Source of the DNA: Panax quinquefolius
Taxonomy: Eukaryota; Streptophyta; Magnoliopsida; Apiales; Araliaceae
NCBI GenBank assembly: GCA_020205615.1
Contig: CM035151.1
Location: 44,512,977-44,576,976, forward strand
Direction: 5' to 3'
DNA length: 64,000 bases
A model generated the notes under the pieces. That model did not search any database. It saw only the letters and a list, made by a program, of their open reading frames with translations, and was not told where the DNA came from. Within the stretch, counting starts at the first letter, position 1; each line of letters starts with the position of its first letter. Below are positions 54,850 to 64,000 of the stretch, in pieces. The position numbers were made by a program, and so were the translations under genes.

Positions 54850-56200
54850 AAACCGTTGCTTGTCCTCATGCAAAAACACAAAACAATAATGCAATGCAAT
54901 GCAACTAATCTACATGTCTACGAATCAAGCAGTAATGACAGAAACAAGTCTATTCAACCGGCCTTAGAAAAATCAAGTAAACACGATAATACATCATATC
55001 AAAACAATTCAATAATTTCTCAATCAATCATCAAATCTTAGACTGTTATCACTAATATAGCGCGTGTGTGCTCCACAATAATGTTAACTGATATAAAATC
55101 AAATTTAACACATAACAAGTCTTTTCGAAGGCATCATACGGTGTGAACTCAAGAAATTCAAAAACACGCTAGATCCAACTAAATTCAAACAATTACCAAT
55201 ATCGAGGGTCAACATGGGATACTTATGCTTTATTTTTCATCCACGGGGGCTTTTGGCTCTTATTTCCCGTTTTACTTATTCTCTCTTCTTTTTTTTTTCT
55301 TTTTTTTTGAATAGTGAGTGCGTTTTACGCTCCATCTCACGCCTATGTTTATGAGGAGTGCATTTCACTTTCTTCTCGACCCACTACAGGACTCAATTTA
55401 TTCAACACGATATTTTTTTTTCTTTTTTTTTAGAAGCTTATATACCCCACTTTTTCCCCCAAACTTAGGTTCTTGCCTAATTCTTCGCATTCACTACCTA
55501 TTCTTGTCATTCTCTTATTCAAACTAGCATTATCCTTTAGAATCCCATTATGTATCAATTTACTCAATCAATCAACAAGTTGTTTTTACTGTGCTATCCT
55601 CATTATACCAGTTTCAAATAGAAAAAGACTCAATTCCTAACAAGAAATCACATCAAAGCTCTAATAGTCAGTACTATACTTGTCTACCCAATTCCAATCT
55701 CATCATTGGCGAAAATAAACTATAACTATCTAACAGCTGGAATCATGCAAGATGAACATAGTAACTAACTATTATTTTTGATTTTATTTTTTCATTTTTT
55801 TTAGTTATAAATAAAAACTATTATGCAACTACTCTATTATGCAAACTATTATGCAATTACACTAAATGAATGCAAACATAAATAAACCTAAATTATTTAA
55901 CTCCCCCAAACTTAACAATTACAATGTCCTCATTGTAAAATAAAGCATGAAATGGACGAGGACTTCCTTGTAATCATTTAAGCTTGTGGTGATGGTGGCG
56001 TTGGCGACGACGATCATTTTCATATCCATTGAACCTCCAATACCTGCAATGAAGAGAGACAACATGGATTAGAATAACACTTGGATTCCTATCTACTAAA
56101 TAAACTAAGAAAGCATATAAATAAATAATAAAAATTCCTGGGTTGCCTCCCAGTCAGCGCTTGATTTATAGTCTTTCAGCCTGACTTTGTCTGGTCAATG
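54850..56200 (-). other. Non-coding internal DNA of the Athila-like element
   Basis: No gene. T-rich tracts at about 55285-55310 and 55412-55430 and other low-complexity DNA fill the place where pol would lie. The small frame at 55318-55527 crosses these tracts and is not credible. Confidence 0.7.
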
Positions 56201-57139
56201 TTATCCAATTCCTCTTCGGTAATTGAGGAACCCTCCATCCATCGAAAATAATTTATCTTTTGGTAGGTTCCCATTTGTGATAGCCATCGCTTCCAAGTCA
56301 CCTAGCATGCTCTGATTTGGTATGATCTTAATCAAGAACGTCCCACATCTATGTGTTTTCTCCATTGTGTATGTGATCACTTTGGGGCATGAAAGCTTAT
56401 CACACACAATGGGCTCTTCGTCTATCTTCTCTTTCTCGTCCCACCATGGATTCAAAATTGTACTCGCTCTTATGTCATCAAGAGCTTCGCCGACGACATG
56501 ACTACCAAGTGGGCATGATTTTGCAAATCAGACTACCTCTTTGATCGTTGGTGGAGACCCATTTAGATCTTCGTCGACCTCTATTTCATTATCCCCAATT
56601 GTCTCCACACTTTCGATATCTTGTGGCTCATCCAGTTGTAGATTTGGCTCGGGCACTTCATCAATCTTGGAATTCTCATCATAATACCAATTATTTTGAG
56701 GAAGGTTGTTTACGGCTTTGGTCAATTGATCTATCTTATTTTGAAGATTTTGAATTGACCTTGCTTGATTACTCATATTCTCCTCATTTGCTGCTACAAA
56801 CTTGGAAAATAATTCCTCCAACCTTGAATTATCTGTCTCTTGTGACACTGGAGGTGGATGTGAAAATTCCGGTGTGTATGATGGATTTAGAGCGTAATGT
56901 TGGTCTTCATAAGTATCGCTCCATGACGAATCCGGGTGATACCCCCAAACTTGATGATAATTATCATATTCATACTGATTGAGGTAATTACCACCATACT
57001 GTACCGGCCCAAGATTGATGGAGCATTGATTACTCGGGTGATTGCCAGCATAATAGTCACAAATAATTGCAATCCTTCGACTCATTTGGGCTGCAAAAAC
57101 GTCCAACTTCCTCGAAAGTTCTTCAATCTGTGCTGACAT
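56201..57139 (-). pseudogene. Gag-like protein of the Athila-like element, one in-frame stop
   Basis: One frame of 313 codons is interrupted only by a TGA at 56528-56530. It starts MSAQIEELSRKLDVFAAQ (coiled coil). It then has a degenerate knuckle, CDYYAGNHPSNQC, whose second Cys is Tyr, and a Tyr/Asn-rich spacer. Next comes LEELFSKFVAANEENMSNQA followed by a heptad region, and finally an acidic stretch. After the TGA it continues with PWWDEKEKIDEEPIVCDKL. The layout resembles the C-terminal half of Athila gag. The usual capsid domain is not recognisable. Confidence 0.7.
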
Positions 57140-57348
57140 TGCGGAAAGTGTCGCGAGTCTGTCAATCTCCTCCCCCTCGGGCGAGATATTCTTGCCATCC
57201 TTCGACTCGGTGAAATCATGATAACCTCCAACGTCTTGAGAAGTACCTCAATTTGTATTGGCTCTATAGAAGATGTATTAAGTCCATCAATCCTGTTTCC
57301 CTTGGTTGAGTCATGTTCGTATGGCCATTGATACGCAAAGTCATCCAT
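57140..57348 (-). pseudogene. Upstream part of the gag-like ORF, frameshifted
   Basis: The frame begins MDDFAYQWPYEHDSTKGNRI and leaves register at about 57228. The other frame then reads on as an acidic stretch (DFTESKDGKNISPEGEEIDR) directly into the 57139 frame. The Met at 57348 lies about 110 bases from the PBS and is the likely true start. Confidence 0.6.
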
Positions 57349-57459
57349 GGTACCTGAAAAGAGAGAAATATAGGAAGAGAATTAAAAATAAAAATAAAAA
57401 TGTTTAAATTAAGACTAGTTTGATTGAAATTAATAGTGGCAAAGAGATATTAAGCTAAT

Positions 57460-57477
57460 TCCCCGGCAACGGCGCCA
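57460..57477 (-). promoter_or_regulatory. PBS of the Athila-like element
   Basis: On the - strand TGGCGCCGTTGCCGGGGA lies six bases inside the LTR. It is the PBS sequence seen in Athila-type and related plant gypsy elements, usually assigned to aspartate tRNA. Confidence 0.82.
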
Positions 57478-57483
57478 AAAATT

Positions 57484-59249
57484 TGTTGGTGAAAATCAAT
57501 ACGCTTAAAAACACGCAAGTATACGTGGTCAACAAGTAATAAAGTGAAAGTAGAGTATCGTTCCCACGAGGAATTGTTAATACAAATCACCAAGTACTAA
57601 CCCATAACAAACTCAATCTTATTTAAATGAATGAACTTCAAATTATATAAATTAAACTAATTCTAATTACCACTAGTTAAATTAAGATAACAGAGGTTTA
57701 AGATCACAACTTCACTTATTGCTTCATTTAAGTTAACACACATCTCATCAATTATTCTCTATCCTGAATTGTTAATCAAGAACACTAAAGGAGATAAAAC
57801 CACCTCTCAATGCATAATACCCATATTAACGTCAATCCACAATTAAGATAGAAATCTGTTAAACACCTTAATCAACTAACCCACTATATCTCTATGTGAA
57901 TTACAATTGAAGAAGGTTGAAGAATAAGTTCTCTATCCGATTACATGCGATGTTAAGCATATCTCTACCTTAACAATAATCAAAAATCTGCTATTGACAA
58001 AATTCATGACACATGCTATCATGATATGATCTAAATCAATACTTCATCTCTCGAGTTCATATAGATTATCATGGTAATTGATGGCCAATCAATTAAACAA
58101 TTAAGTCCAAATTATAATAGACAATCCTCACAATAGAATATAATAATTGATAGGGAAGCATATTAAAATAAACTACACAATAAGATCCATTGTAATCTCA
58201 AACAAAGAATTAGTTCATGATTATTGAATTAAAACTAAGAATCCACAATTGAATACACATTGAAAGATAAAAATAAGAGTACAGTAAAGAATAAATCTGT
58301 TGTCAATAGATCTCCATCTTCCTCAAGCTCCTGTTCTTGATCTTCAATGGTCTTCAAGTTGCTTCAATCTCCAAATCTAATTAGAACTAGTGTTTTGCTC
58401 TAATTTACTCTAATCTAATCTAATTGGATCCTCTATCTAGTCTCTCCTCTCTCTAATCCTTGTGATTCTCCTCCTTATATAAGTCTCTTCATATGTCTTT
58501 AAGTCCTCTTGGAAGTTCTCTTGGAAGTCCTTGTGTCAATCGGATCGAAACAATCATTTTCGGACTCAAATTGGACCAAAATTCGTACTTTTCGTGTATT
58601 TTCTGGGCTACCCCCGCCCTGGCGGGGGTTTATTCTTGTTTTGGGCCCGCCCCGGTGGGCTAGGGGCCTGCTTTGTGACTCGCATGCCCACCCGGCGGTG
58701 GTTTTTATGAAGGAAAATTTTTTGCTCTGACGTCCTTTGGAAAAATGGCCATAACTTTTGATCTGGGAAGAATGACGAGGCCTGCCACCTATCAAATTGA
58801 AGATATCGACGAGATCTACAACTTTTATTCTTTAAGATTTTAGAAATAACGGATGGATAATGGCTGAAATTGGGCTGGAAGTGACTGCTGTGCAAATGGC
58901 CATCCAAAATAGTGACGTTCGACGTCCGTTGGTACAAATGTCATAACTCTTGCATCCAAACTCCGATTGGAATGATTCAAGATGTTTCAGAAAGCTAAGA
59001 AGAAGCTCTACAATATAGTCCAAGTTCCAAGCCAAGAACATGAAATGAATGTGAAAACCCAAATGATGTCCGGATTGCTTTTCTTTGCATTTTCCTTACT
59101 TTTCCTTACCAATAGTCGCTCACACTGCTTCCAAACGTATAACCTACAAAATGAACACAAAATGCATGAAAAGTGACCAATACACATGAATATAAACAAC
59201 TAATTCAAGTAAAAGATACCGGATAAGTAGGTATAAAACCTACTTATCA
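57484..59249 (-). repeat. 5' LTR of the Athila-like element
   Basis: 1766 bp, collinear with 53071-54834 over its whole length. It is followed by the TSD copy TGTGG and then the rest of the Tekay-like LTR. Confidence 0.95.
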
Positions 59250-59713
59250 TGTGGGCTAATAAATATTAATAAATGATGGAAAAATTTATTTGATAAAATT
59301 GGACTTTAAAACTAATTAAATTTAATTTATATGTGGTTAATATTATATAATATTATAACTAGGAGAATTAATAAGATAATAAATAAAACCTAATTACATG
59401 TCACTACATCTTATACGAACTAAAGGAAAAGAATTGAGAGGCGCAGCCGCAGTTAAGGAAAAAGAGGAGAAAAGTACTTTTACACTGCAATTTGGAGAAG
59501 AGGAACCTATACCTTGTGATCTTTCTTCCTTTTTCGGTAAGTTTTAATAGCAGTGATGGGATTAGGGTATATATATTAGTATATATATAAACTGTTTTCT
59601 TGCCAGGTATATGTATATATATATATATATATAAGGTACGGTTTTTGTTTATAAAATAAAAAATTAAGTTATCATGGTGCAAGGAAGCTACTCTAATGTA
59701 AGAAGGATTTCAT

Positions 59714-59767
<54 letters not shown>

Positions 59768-59787
59768 CCACGTTGTTTGTAGGGGCA

Positions 59788-59831
<44 letters not shown>

Positions 59832-61203
59832 AAGTTTTGGCCATGAAATTTATAATGTAATTAATAAATCAATTGAAGTTATGTATATTAATTTGAATTA
59901 ATTAATTTTGTCGACATAGTTATAAAAAAATTTAATAATAAAATTTAACTGTATTATGTTATTAATGATCATTGGATTGTAATAAAATCTTATTAAATTA
60001 TTTAGATTGAACGGAGAGAGTCTAAACGAGTTTTCAGAATATACTTTGGGTATTACATTGCTTAATCCAGGTACGGATTCCGTACTCTTTCAGCGACACT
60101 CTTTTGTTTTTAACTTGTTCGTTTCGTTATTCGTTTTGAAATTTAGTATTGTCTCTCATAATTATTTCTTGTCAATTTATTTTGATAGCTTGTTTTGGTG
60201 TTTATATTAGAACTCCTATTTGTACTCTTAGACTAGTGAATCATGTCTATAAATTTATTTTGATATTGTAGTAATGTGCATGTTAGTACATTTTTTTTGG
60301 AGACTTGTGTTGATGATTCGTTTGATCTAACATGTACAAGTTAGAACCCATTTGTGTTGATATTGTGTCGCATGTGTTGTGACATGGTATTGTTGTTAGA
60401 ATGTATCGTAGGGTATACCTGAGCTATAACCACCTATGGGGGTACCAAAGGCATGTCCTCTTGGCACCGAGGCATGACAACTTCCGTGGCGGTGTGATCA
60501 GTCCACGGCGTCTCCGTTTTATACTCCGTTAGGAGTTGTCCATTTGGTGTTTTGTTGTGGGAGGCGTATGGGTTGATCCTAGTTTTCTGTTCTGTTCTGT
60601 TCTGCGGATTGGTGATGTTTGTGCCAACCACGCCTTCCAATTTTACATACATTGGATTCACGGTCCAACGTGTGTGATTTGCCTGTGTGACATTATTTGA
60701 CTTGCCTGTGTGGCAAGGTATATTTCTGTTTTGTTCTGAGCTTGGTATGAAATAACACCCAGCCATTTGATTCAGCCTATTATTTTGTTGTGTTAGTTTT
60801 GTTCATTTCATTTCAGTTCATTTCGTTTCAATTTATTTAATTGAGTTAGTTATTTCGGTTCATTATTTGTATTCTATATTCGTACTAGGCATTTGGCTCA
60901 TGCTGTGTTTTTCTTCCGGCAGATAATCAGGGGGATCAAGGGCAAGTGTGACGAGAGCTTCCTTTTATCCAAATGGTTTAGAAATATTATGTTTAGGTTG
61001 TGATACATTAGTTTGTTCGGAATTGTAACAATTATTTTAGATTTTGGTTTGAGGCAGTTTGATATTTATTATGGTTGACTTTTGGTATTTATCAGATATT
61101 AAGACTATTTTTTTGTGGCTTTGAGCATTGCTATTAAATTCATTAGTTTTGTTATGTTTTGAGTAACCTCTCTTTCTATTTCAAAAAGGGGGTGTTATAG
61201 AGT

Positions 61204-61215
61204 TGGTATCAGAGC
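61204..61215 (+). promoter_or_regulatory. PBS of the Tekay-like element
   Basis: TGGTATCAGAGC, perfect for initiator methionine tRNA, lies about four bases after the LTR end. Confidence 0.88.
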
Positions 61216-61380
61216 TTAGGCTCTTTCTTGTAGAAAACCTATTTAGGTTTGACCTGTGAGTTATGGGTAGACTTCGGGGTTAGGTTTCTATTTCGTTTGA
61301 TTTTCTGTTCAGCTATTATATTAGTTATATTCGATTTTGTCTCTAATCTGCTTTGTTTATATTCGTGATCTCTTTCTTAG

Positions 61381-62179
61381 ATGGCTCGTAGATCCGCCAG
61401 AGTTGTTGGGAGGCGAGGTAACAATAGGGGAAGAGGTGAGGGTCAGCCCAATGAGCAACCTAATGATCAGATAAATGCTCAATTGGCTACCTTGGTGAAT
61501 CAGGCTTTACCTCAGTTGGTGGCACAGGTTGTACAGAACGTGAATCATTGCCACCGTAAATTCTGAGCAAGGGAATCCTGGAAATAATGGTCAGCTAGCA
61601 AATATTGATGAAGAGAATATAGATGGTCTTGATCAGCAGGTGGTTCCGATGTATGTATGGTTGGAGAGGTTTCAGAAGCAGAAACCACATGCATTCAGTT
61701 CAGCTCCGACTCCAATTGATGCAGAGAATTGGATTGTTCACCTAGAGAAGATCTTTAATGTGTTGGGGTGCTCAGATAATCAGAAAGTGTTGCTTGCAGC
61801 TTACAAGCTAGAAGGGGATGCACAGAGGTGGTGGAAAGCGATGAAAGTAACAAAGGGTGATGGTTATGTTGAGACACTTAGTTGGGCAGAGTTTTGTGAG
61901 GTCTTTTATCAGCAGTACTTCCCAGCTGCGGATAAAAAAGCCTATACTAGAGAGTATCTGTCGATTCGGCAGAAAGATGATGAGTCCATCACTTATTTCA
62001 TGACGAGGTTCACCAGGTTGGCAGGCTTTGCGGGAACCTCAGCAGGGACGGCAGCAGAACAGGCTGAGAAGTTCAAGTGGCGGATTCATTATAGGTATCG
62101 CCAACATCTTATTAACAACAAGTTCGCAAACGTGTCAGTAGTGGCCAATGCAGCCAAGAATATTGAGATGGAGCGATAA
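61381..62179 (+). pseudogene. Gag of the Tekay-like element
   Basis: The start MARRSARVVGRRGNNRGRGE is plausible: about 165 bases after the PBS. The frame shifts by one near 61550-61566. It continues as WLERFQKQKPHAFSSAPTPI, then AENWIVHLEKIFNVLGCSDN, KVLLAAYKLEGDAQRWWKAM and EFCEVFYQQYFP, the gypsy capsid domain. It stops at a TAA at 62177-62179. After it come basic and Gln-rich remnants (62180-62545) leading to the knuckle. Two lesions suffice to kill gag, unless they are sequencing errors. Confidence 0.88.
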
Positions 62180-62548
62180 GATTTTCGGTCTTCTAAACCG
62201 GAAGGGAGTCGAAAGAGGGACAGAGATGACAAGCAGTCAGGGTCAAGCATCGGGTCAACATGGGAAAAATCGAGGTTAGTCGATTGGAATAAGAATCGTC
62301 GTGGTGGCAGCGAGGCGGTGGTGTGGCGAAATCAAAATAAGGGTTATTAGTAGATGCCTCAGCAAGGGCAGAATCGTCAGCTGCAGCTACCTTGGAATGG
62401 TCAAAATCGTCCGTAGTGGCAAAATCGTCAGCAGGGACAGAATCAGGGTCGTTTTCCAGGACCAGCTGGTGGGGGTAACCCAAATCTCATTCCGATAGCT
62501 CCTTGTGCTACTTGTGGGGCTAATCATCCGGGGAGGAAGTGCCACTAA

Positions 62549-64000
62549 CTCACAGGTGCATGCTTCTTGTGTGGACAGATGGGTCATATTGCTAGGGATT
62601 GTACCGGTCCACGTGGAAATGGTGGAGGTGGTGATAATGGTGGCAATAGAGGTCAGCGTCAAGGTGGTCGAGTGTTTTCCTTGACATATAACCAGGCGGC
62701 AGGTGCACCAGGTATTATTTCTGGCACTCTTTTAGTTGGTAATCTTGAGGCTTCTATTTTGTTTGATATGGGTTCTACTCATTCCGTTGTCGCTCAGTCT
62801 TTTGTTCGGCACCTGGGTGTGCCATCTCAGTCTTTAGATTCTATTATGTCTATTGCCACCCCGATGGGGACTTCTGTTGTTATTTCTGATTTGTATCGAG
62901 GGTGTCTGATAAGTTTTGGGGATAAGATTCGTAAGGCTAATCTTCTTCCGATGAGTATGCATTTTTTTGATGTCATTCTTGGGATGGACTGGTTGGATAA
63001 GCACCGGGCCACTATCGATTGTCAGGCGAAGAAGGTTATATTTGGAGATGTGAAGTCTCCAGAATTCGTGTTTCAAGGTTCACAACCAAGCAGCGTGGTG
63101 AAGTTGATTTCAGCTTTGAAGGCTGGAAAGTTGGTGGCAAAGGGTTGTGAGGGGTATTTGGCATTTGTGAAAGATACCTCTAAGGGTGAGTCTCATATTG
63201 AGGATGTTCCAATTGTTCGTGACTTTTTTGATGTGTTTCCTGAGGAGTTGTCAGGGTTGCCACCGCAACGAGAAGTGGAGTTTGCTGTTGAGCTTATTCC
63301 TGGTGCGGAGCCTATCTCTAAGGCGCCGTATCGGATGGCACCATTGGAGTTGCAGGAGTTGAAAGAGCTGTTGCAGGAACTGTTTGATCGTGGTGTGATT
63401 CGGCCGAGTGTTTCGTCGTGGGGTGCTCCGGTCTTGTTTGTGAAGAAAAAGGACGGGTCTATGAGTCTGTGTATAGACTACAGGGAGTTGAACAAGATTA
63501 CCATCAGGAATCGGTATCCATTGCCAAGGATTGATGACTTGTTTGACCAACTTCAGGGGGCAAAATATTTTTTGAATATAGACTTGAGGTCGGGTTATCA
63601 TCAGTTGAGGGTGAGGGATGAGGATATCCCTAAGACGGCCTTTCGTACTCGATATGGGCATTACGAGTTTCTGGTGATACCATTCGGGTTGACTAACGCT
63701 CCAGCGGTGTTTATGGATTTAATGAATCGGGTGTTCAGGGAGTACTTGGACCAATTTGTTATTGCCTTTATTGATGACATTTTGGTTTACTCCAAGTCTA
63801 AGGAAGAACAAGAGGAGCATCTTCGCACAGTGTTGGGGATTTTGCAGAAAGAGAAATTGTATGCTAAATTCTCTAAATGTGAGTTTTGGTTGGAGCAGGT
63901 TGCATTTTTGGGTCACGTTGTTTCTGCTGAGGGCATTAAGGTGGCTCCTGCGAAGGTTGAGGCTATTACTAAATGGTCGAGACCTACTACGGTGACAGAG
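62549..64000 (+). CDS. Knuckle-protease-reverse transcriptase frame, partial, open to the edge
   Basis: A TAA at 62546-62548 lies inside the knuckle region; from there 484 codons are open to the last base. In order: [14 protein letters not shown] knuckle; protease with LFDMGSTHS (Asp and Gly kept, Met in place of Thr) and [13 protein letters not shown]; linker [22 protein letters not shown] with [40 protein letters not shown], the catalytic FIDDILVYS and [11 protein letters not shown]. It copies the element RNA into DNA. The catalytic RT Asp residues are present. The sequence carries on beyond 64000. Confidence 0.92.

Larger units (their letters stand above)
53071..59249 (-). mobile_element. 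Gag-only Athila-like non-autonomous LTR element
   Basis: Two nearly identical LTRs (53071-54834 and 57484-59249) flank 2.65 kb of internal DNA. TGTGG occurs at 53066-53070 and 59250-59254, a perfect 5-bp target duplication. The - strand orientation is set by the PBS beside the right LTR and the PPT beside the left one. The only coding content is a gag-like frame; protease, RT and integrase are missing. LTR similarity suggests a recent insertion. It would depend on a related complete element. Confidence 0.92.
52962..61199 (+). repeat. 5' LTR of the Tekay-like gypsy element, split
   Basis: The LTR opens TGTATTATCCGAAAA at 52962, is broken at 53070 by the Athila-like element and resumes at 59255. 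It ends GGGGGTGTTATA at about 61199, just before the PBS. About 2.05 kb without the insert. A donor-like CGGTAAGT is at 59534-59541. (AT)n tracts at 59718-59765 and 59790-59829 and a gene-free stretch at 60000-61190 belong to it. The short frames there (60007-60210 on +, 60434-60766 on -) show no gene features. Confidence 0.78.
61216..64000 (+). mobile_element. Tekay/Del-like gypsy element, internal region (runs off the window)
   Basis: Gag, CCHC knuckle, protease and RT follow the PBS in gypsy order on the + strand. The chromodomain and integrase that would confirm the Tekay/Del lineage lie beyond the window; the assignment rests on gag style and RT motifs. This is the best-preserved polyprotein in the window. 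Confidence 0.85.

Noticed and set aside
60434..60766. 110-codon frame on the - strand
   Set aside because: It lies in the U5 side of the Tekay-like LTR on the wrong strand and shows no known domain.

Overview
The window is plant nuclear DNA, most likely from a eudicot with a large, repeat-rich genome. The evidence is AT-rich composition, plant-type LTR retrotransposon lineages (Ty3/gypsy of Tekay/Del, Tat/Ogre and Athila type, plus Ty1/copia), and a Helitron with the plant-style CTAG terminus. I found no intact host gene and no rRNA or tRNA gene. The only host-derived coding sequence recognised is two broken gene pieces inside the Helitron. Species cannot be determined.

Layout, left to right. 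1-665 is an unassigned Glu-rich segment. 666-6102 is the 3' part of a gypsy element called here Gy-B (copy 1, + strand), ending in a 2.4 kb LTR. 6103-21845 is a second, related gypsy element (Gy-A, - strand) that still has remnants of gag, protease, RT, RNase H and integrase and one 2.6 kb LTR (19230-21845). Its integrase is split by a decayed copia element (6532-15451, + strand). 21846-23240 holds no gene. 23241-28143 is a Tat/Ogre-like gag region (- strand) with a tRNA-Arg-type PBS. Its LTR runs from 28144 to about 32908 and is interrupted by a solo Gy-A-type LTR (30339-32823).

32909-52022 is interpreted as one very long LTR (about 5.6 kb without inserts, - strand). A Helitron (36519-49996) sits in it. 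The Helitron carries exon fragments of a plant autoinhibited Ca2+-ATPase (ACA type) and of a HEATR6-like HEAT-repeat protein, both on the + strand. A complete 9.5 kb Gy-B element (copy 2, - strand, 37898-47424, TSD TTCTA) is inserted in the Helitron next to the ATPase fragment. 52023-52961 is the 3' internal end of the long-LTR element. 52962-61199 is the 5' LTR of a Tekay-like gypsy element (+ strand), split by a gag-only Athila-like element (53071-59249, TSD TGTGG). From 61200 to the window end is the Tekay-like gag-protease-RT region, whose pol frame is open to the last base.

The nesting gives a relative insertion history up to four levels deep. Two non-autonomous, gag-retaining, pol-less LTR families are present (Gy-B, and the Athila-like element). 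They presumably depended on enzymes from relatives such as Gy-A. The most interesting items are the gene-fragment-capturing Helitron, the pol-less Gy-B family with its open-frame 57-bp minisatellite and hairpin modules, and a splice-donor-like site downstream of the TATA box in LTRs of several families. All identifications come from reading the sequence; no database search was run.
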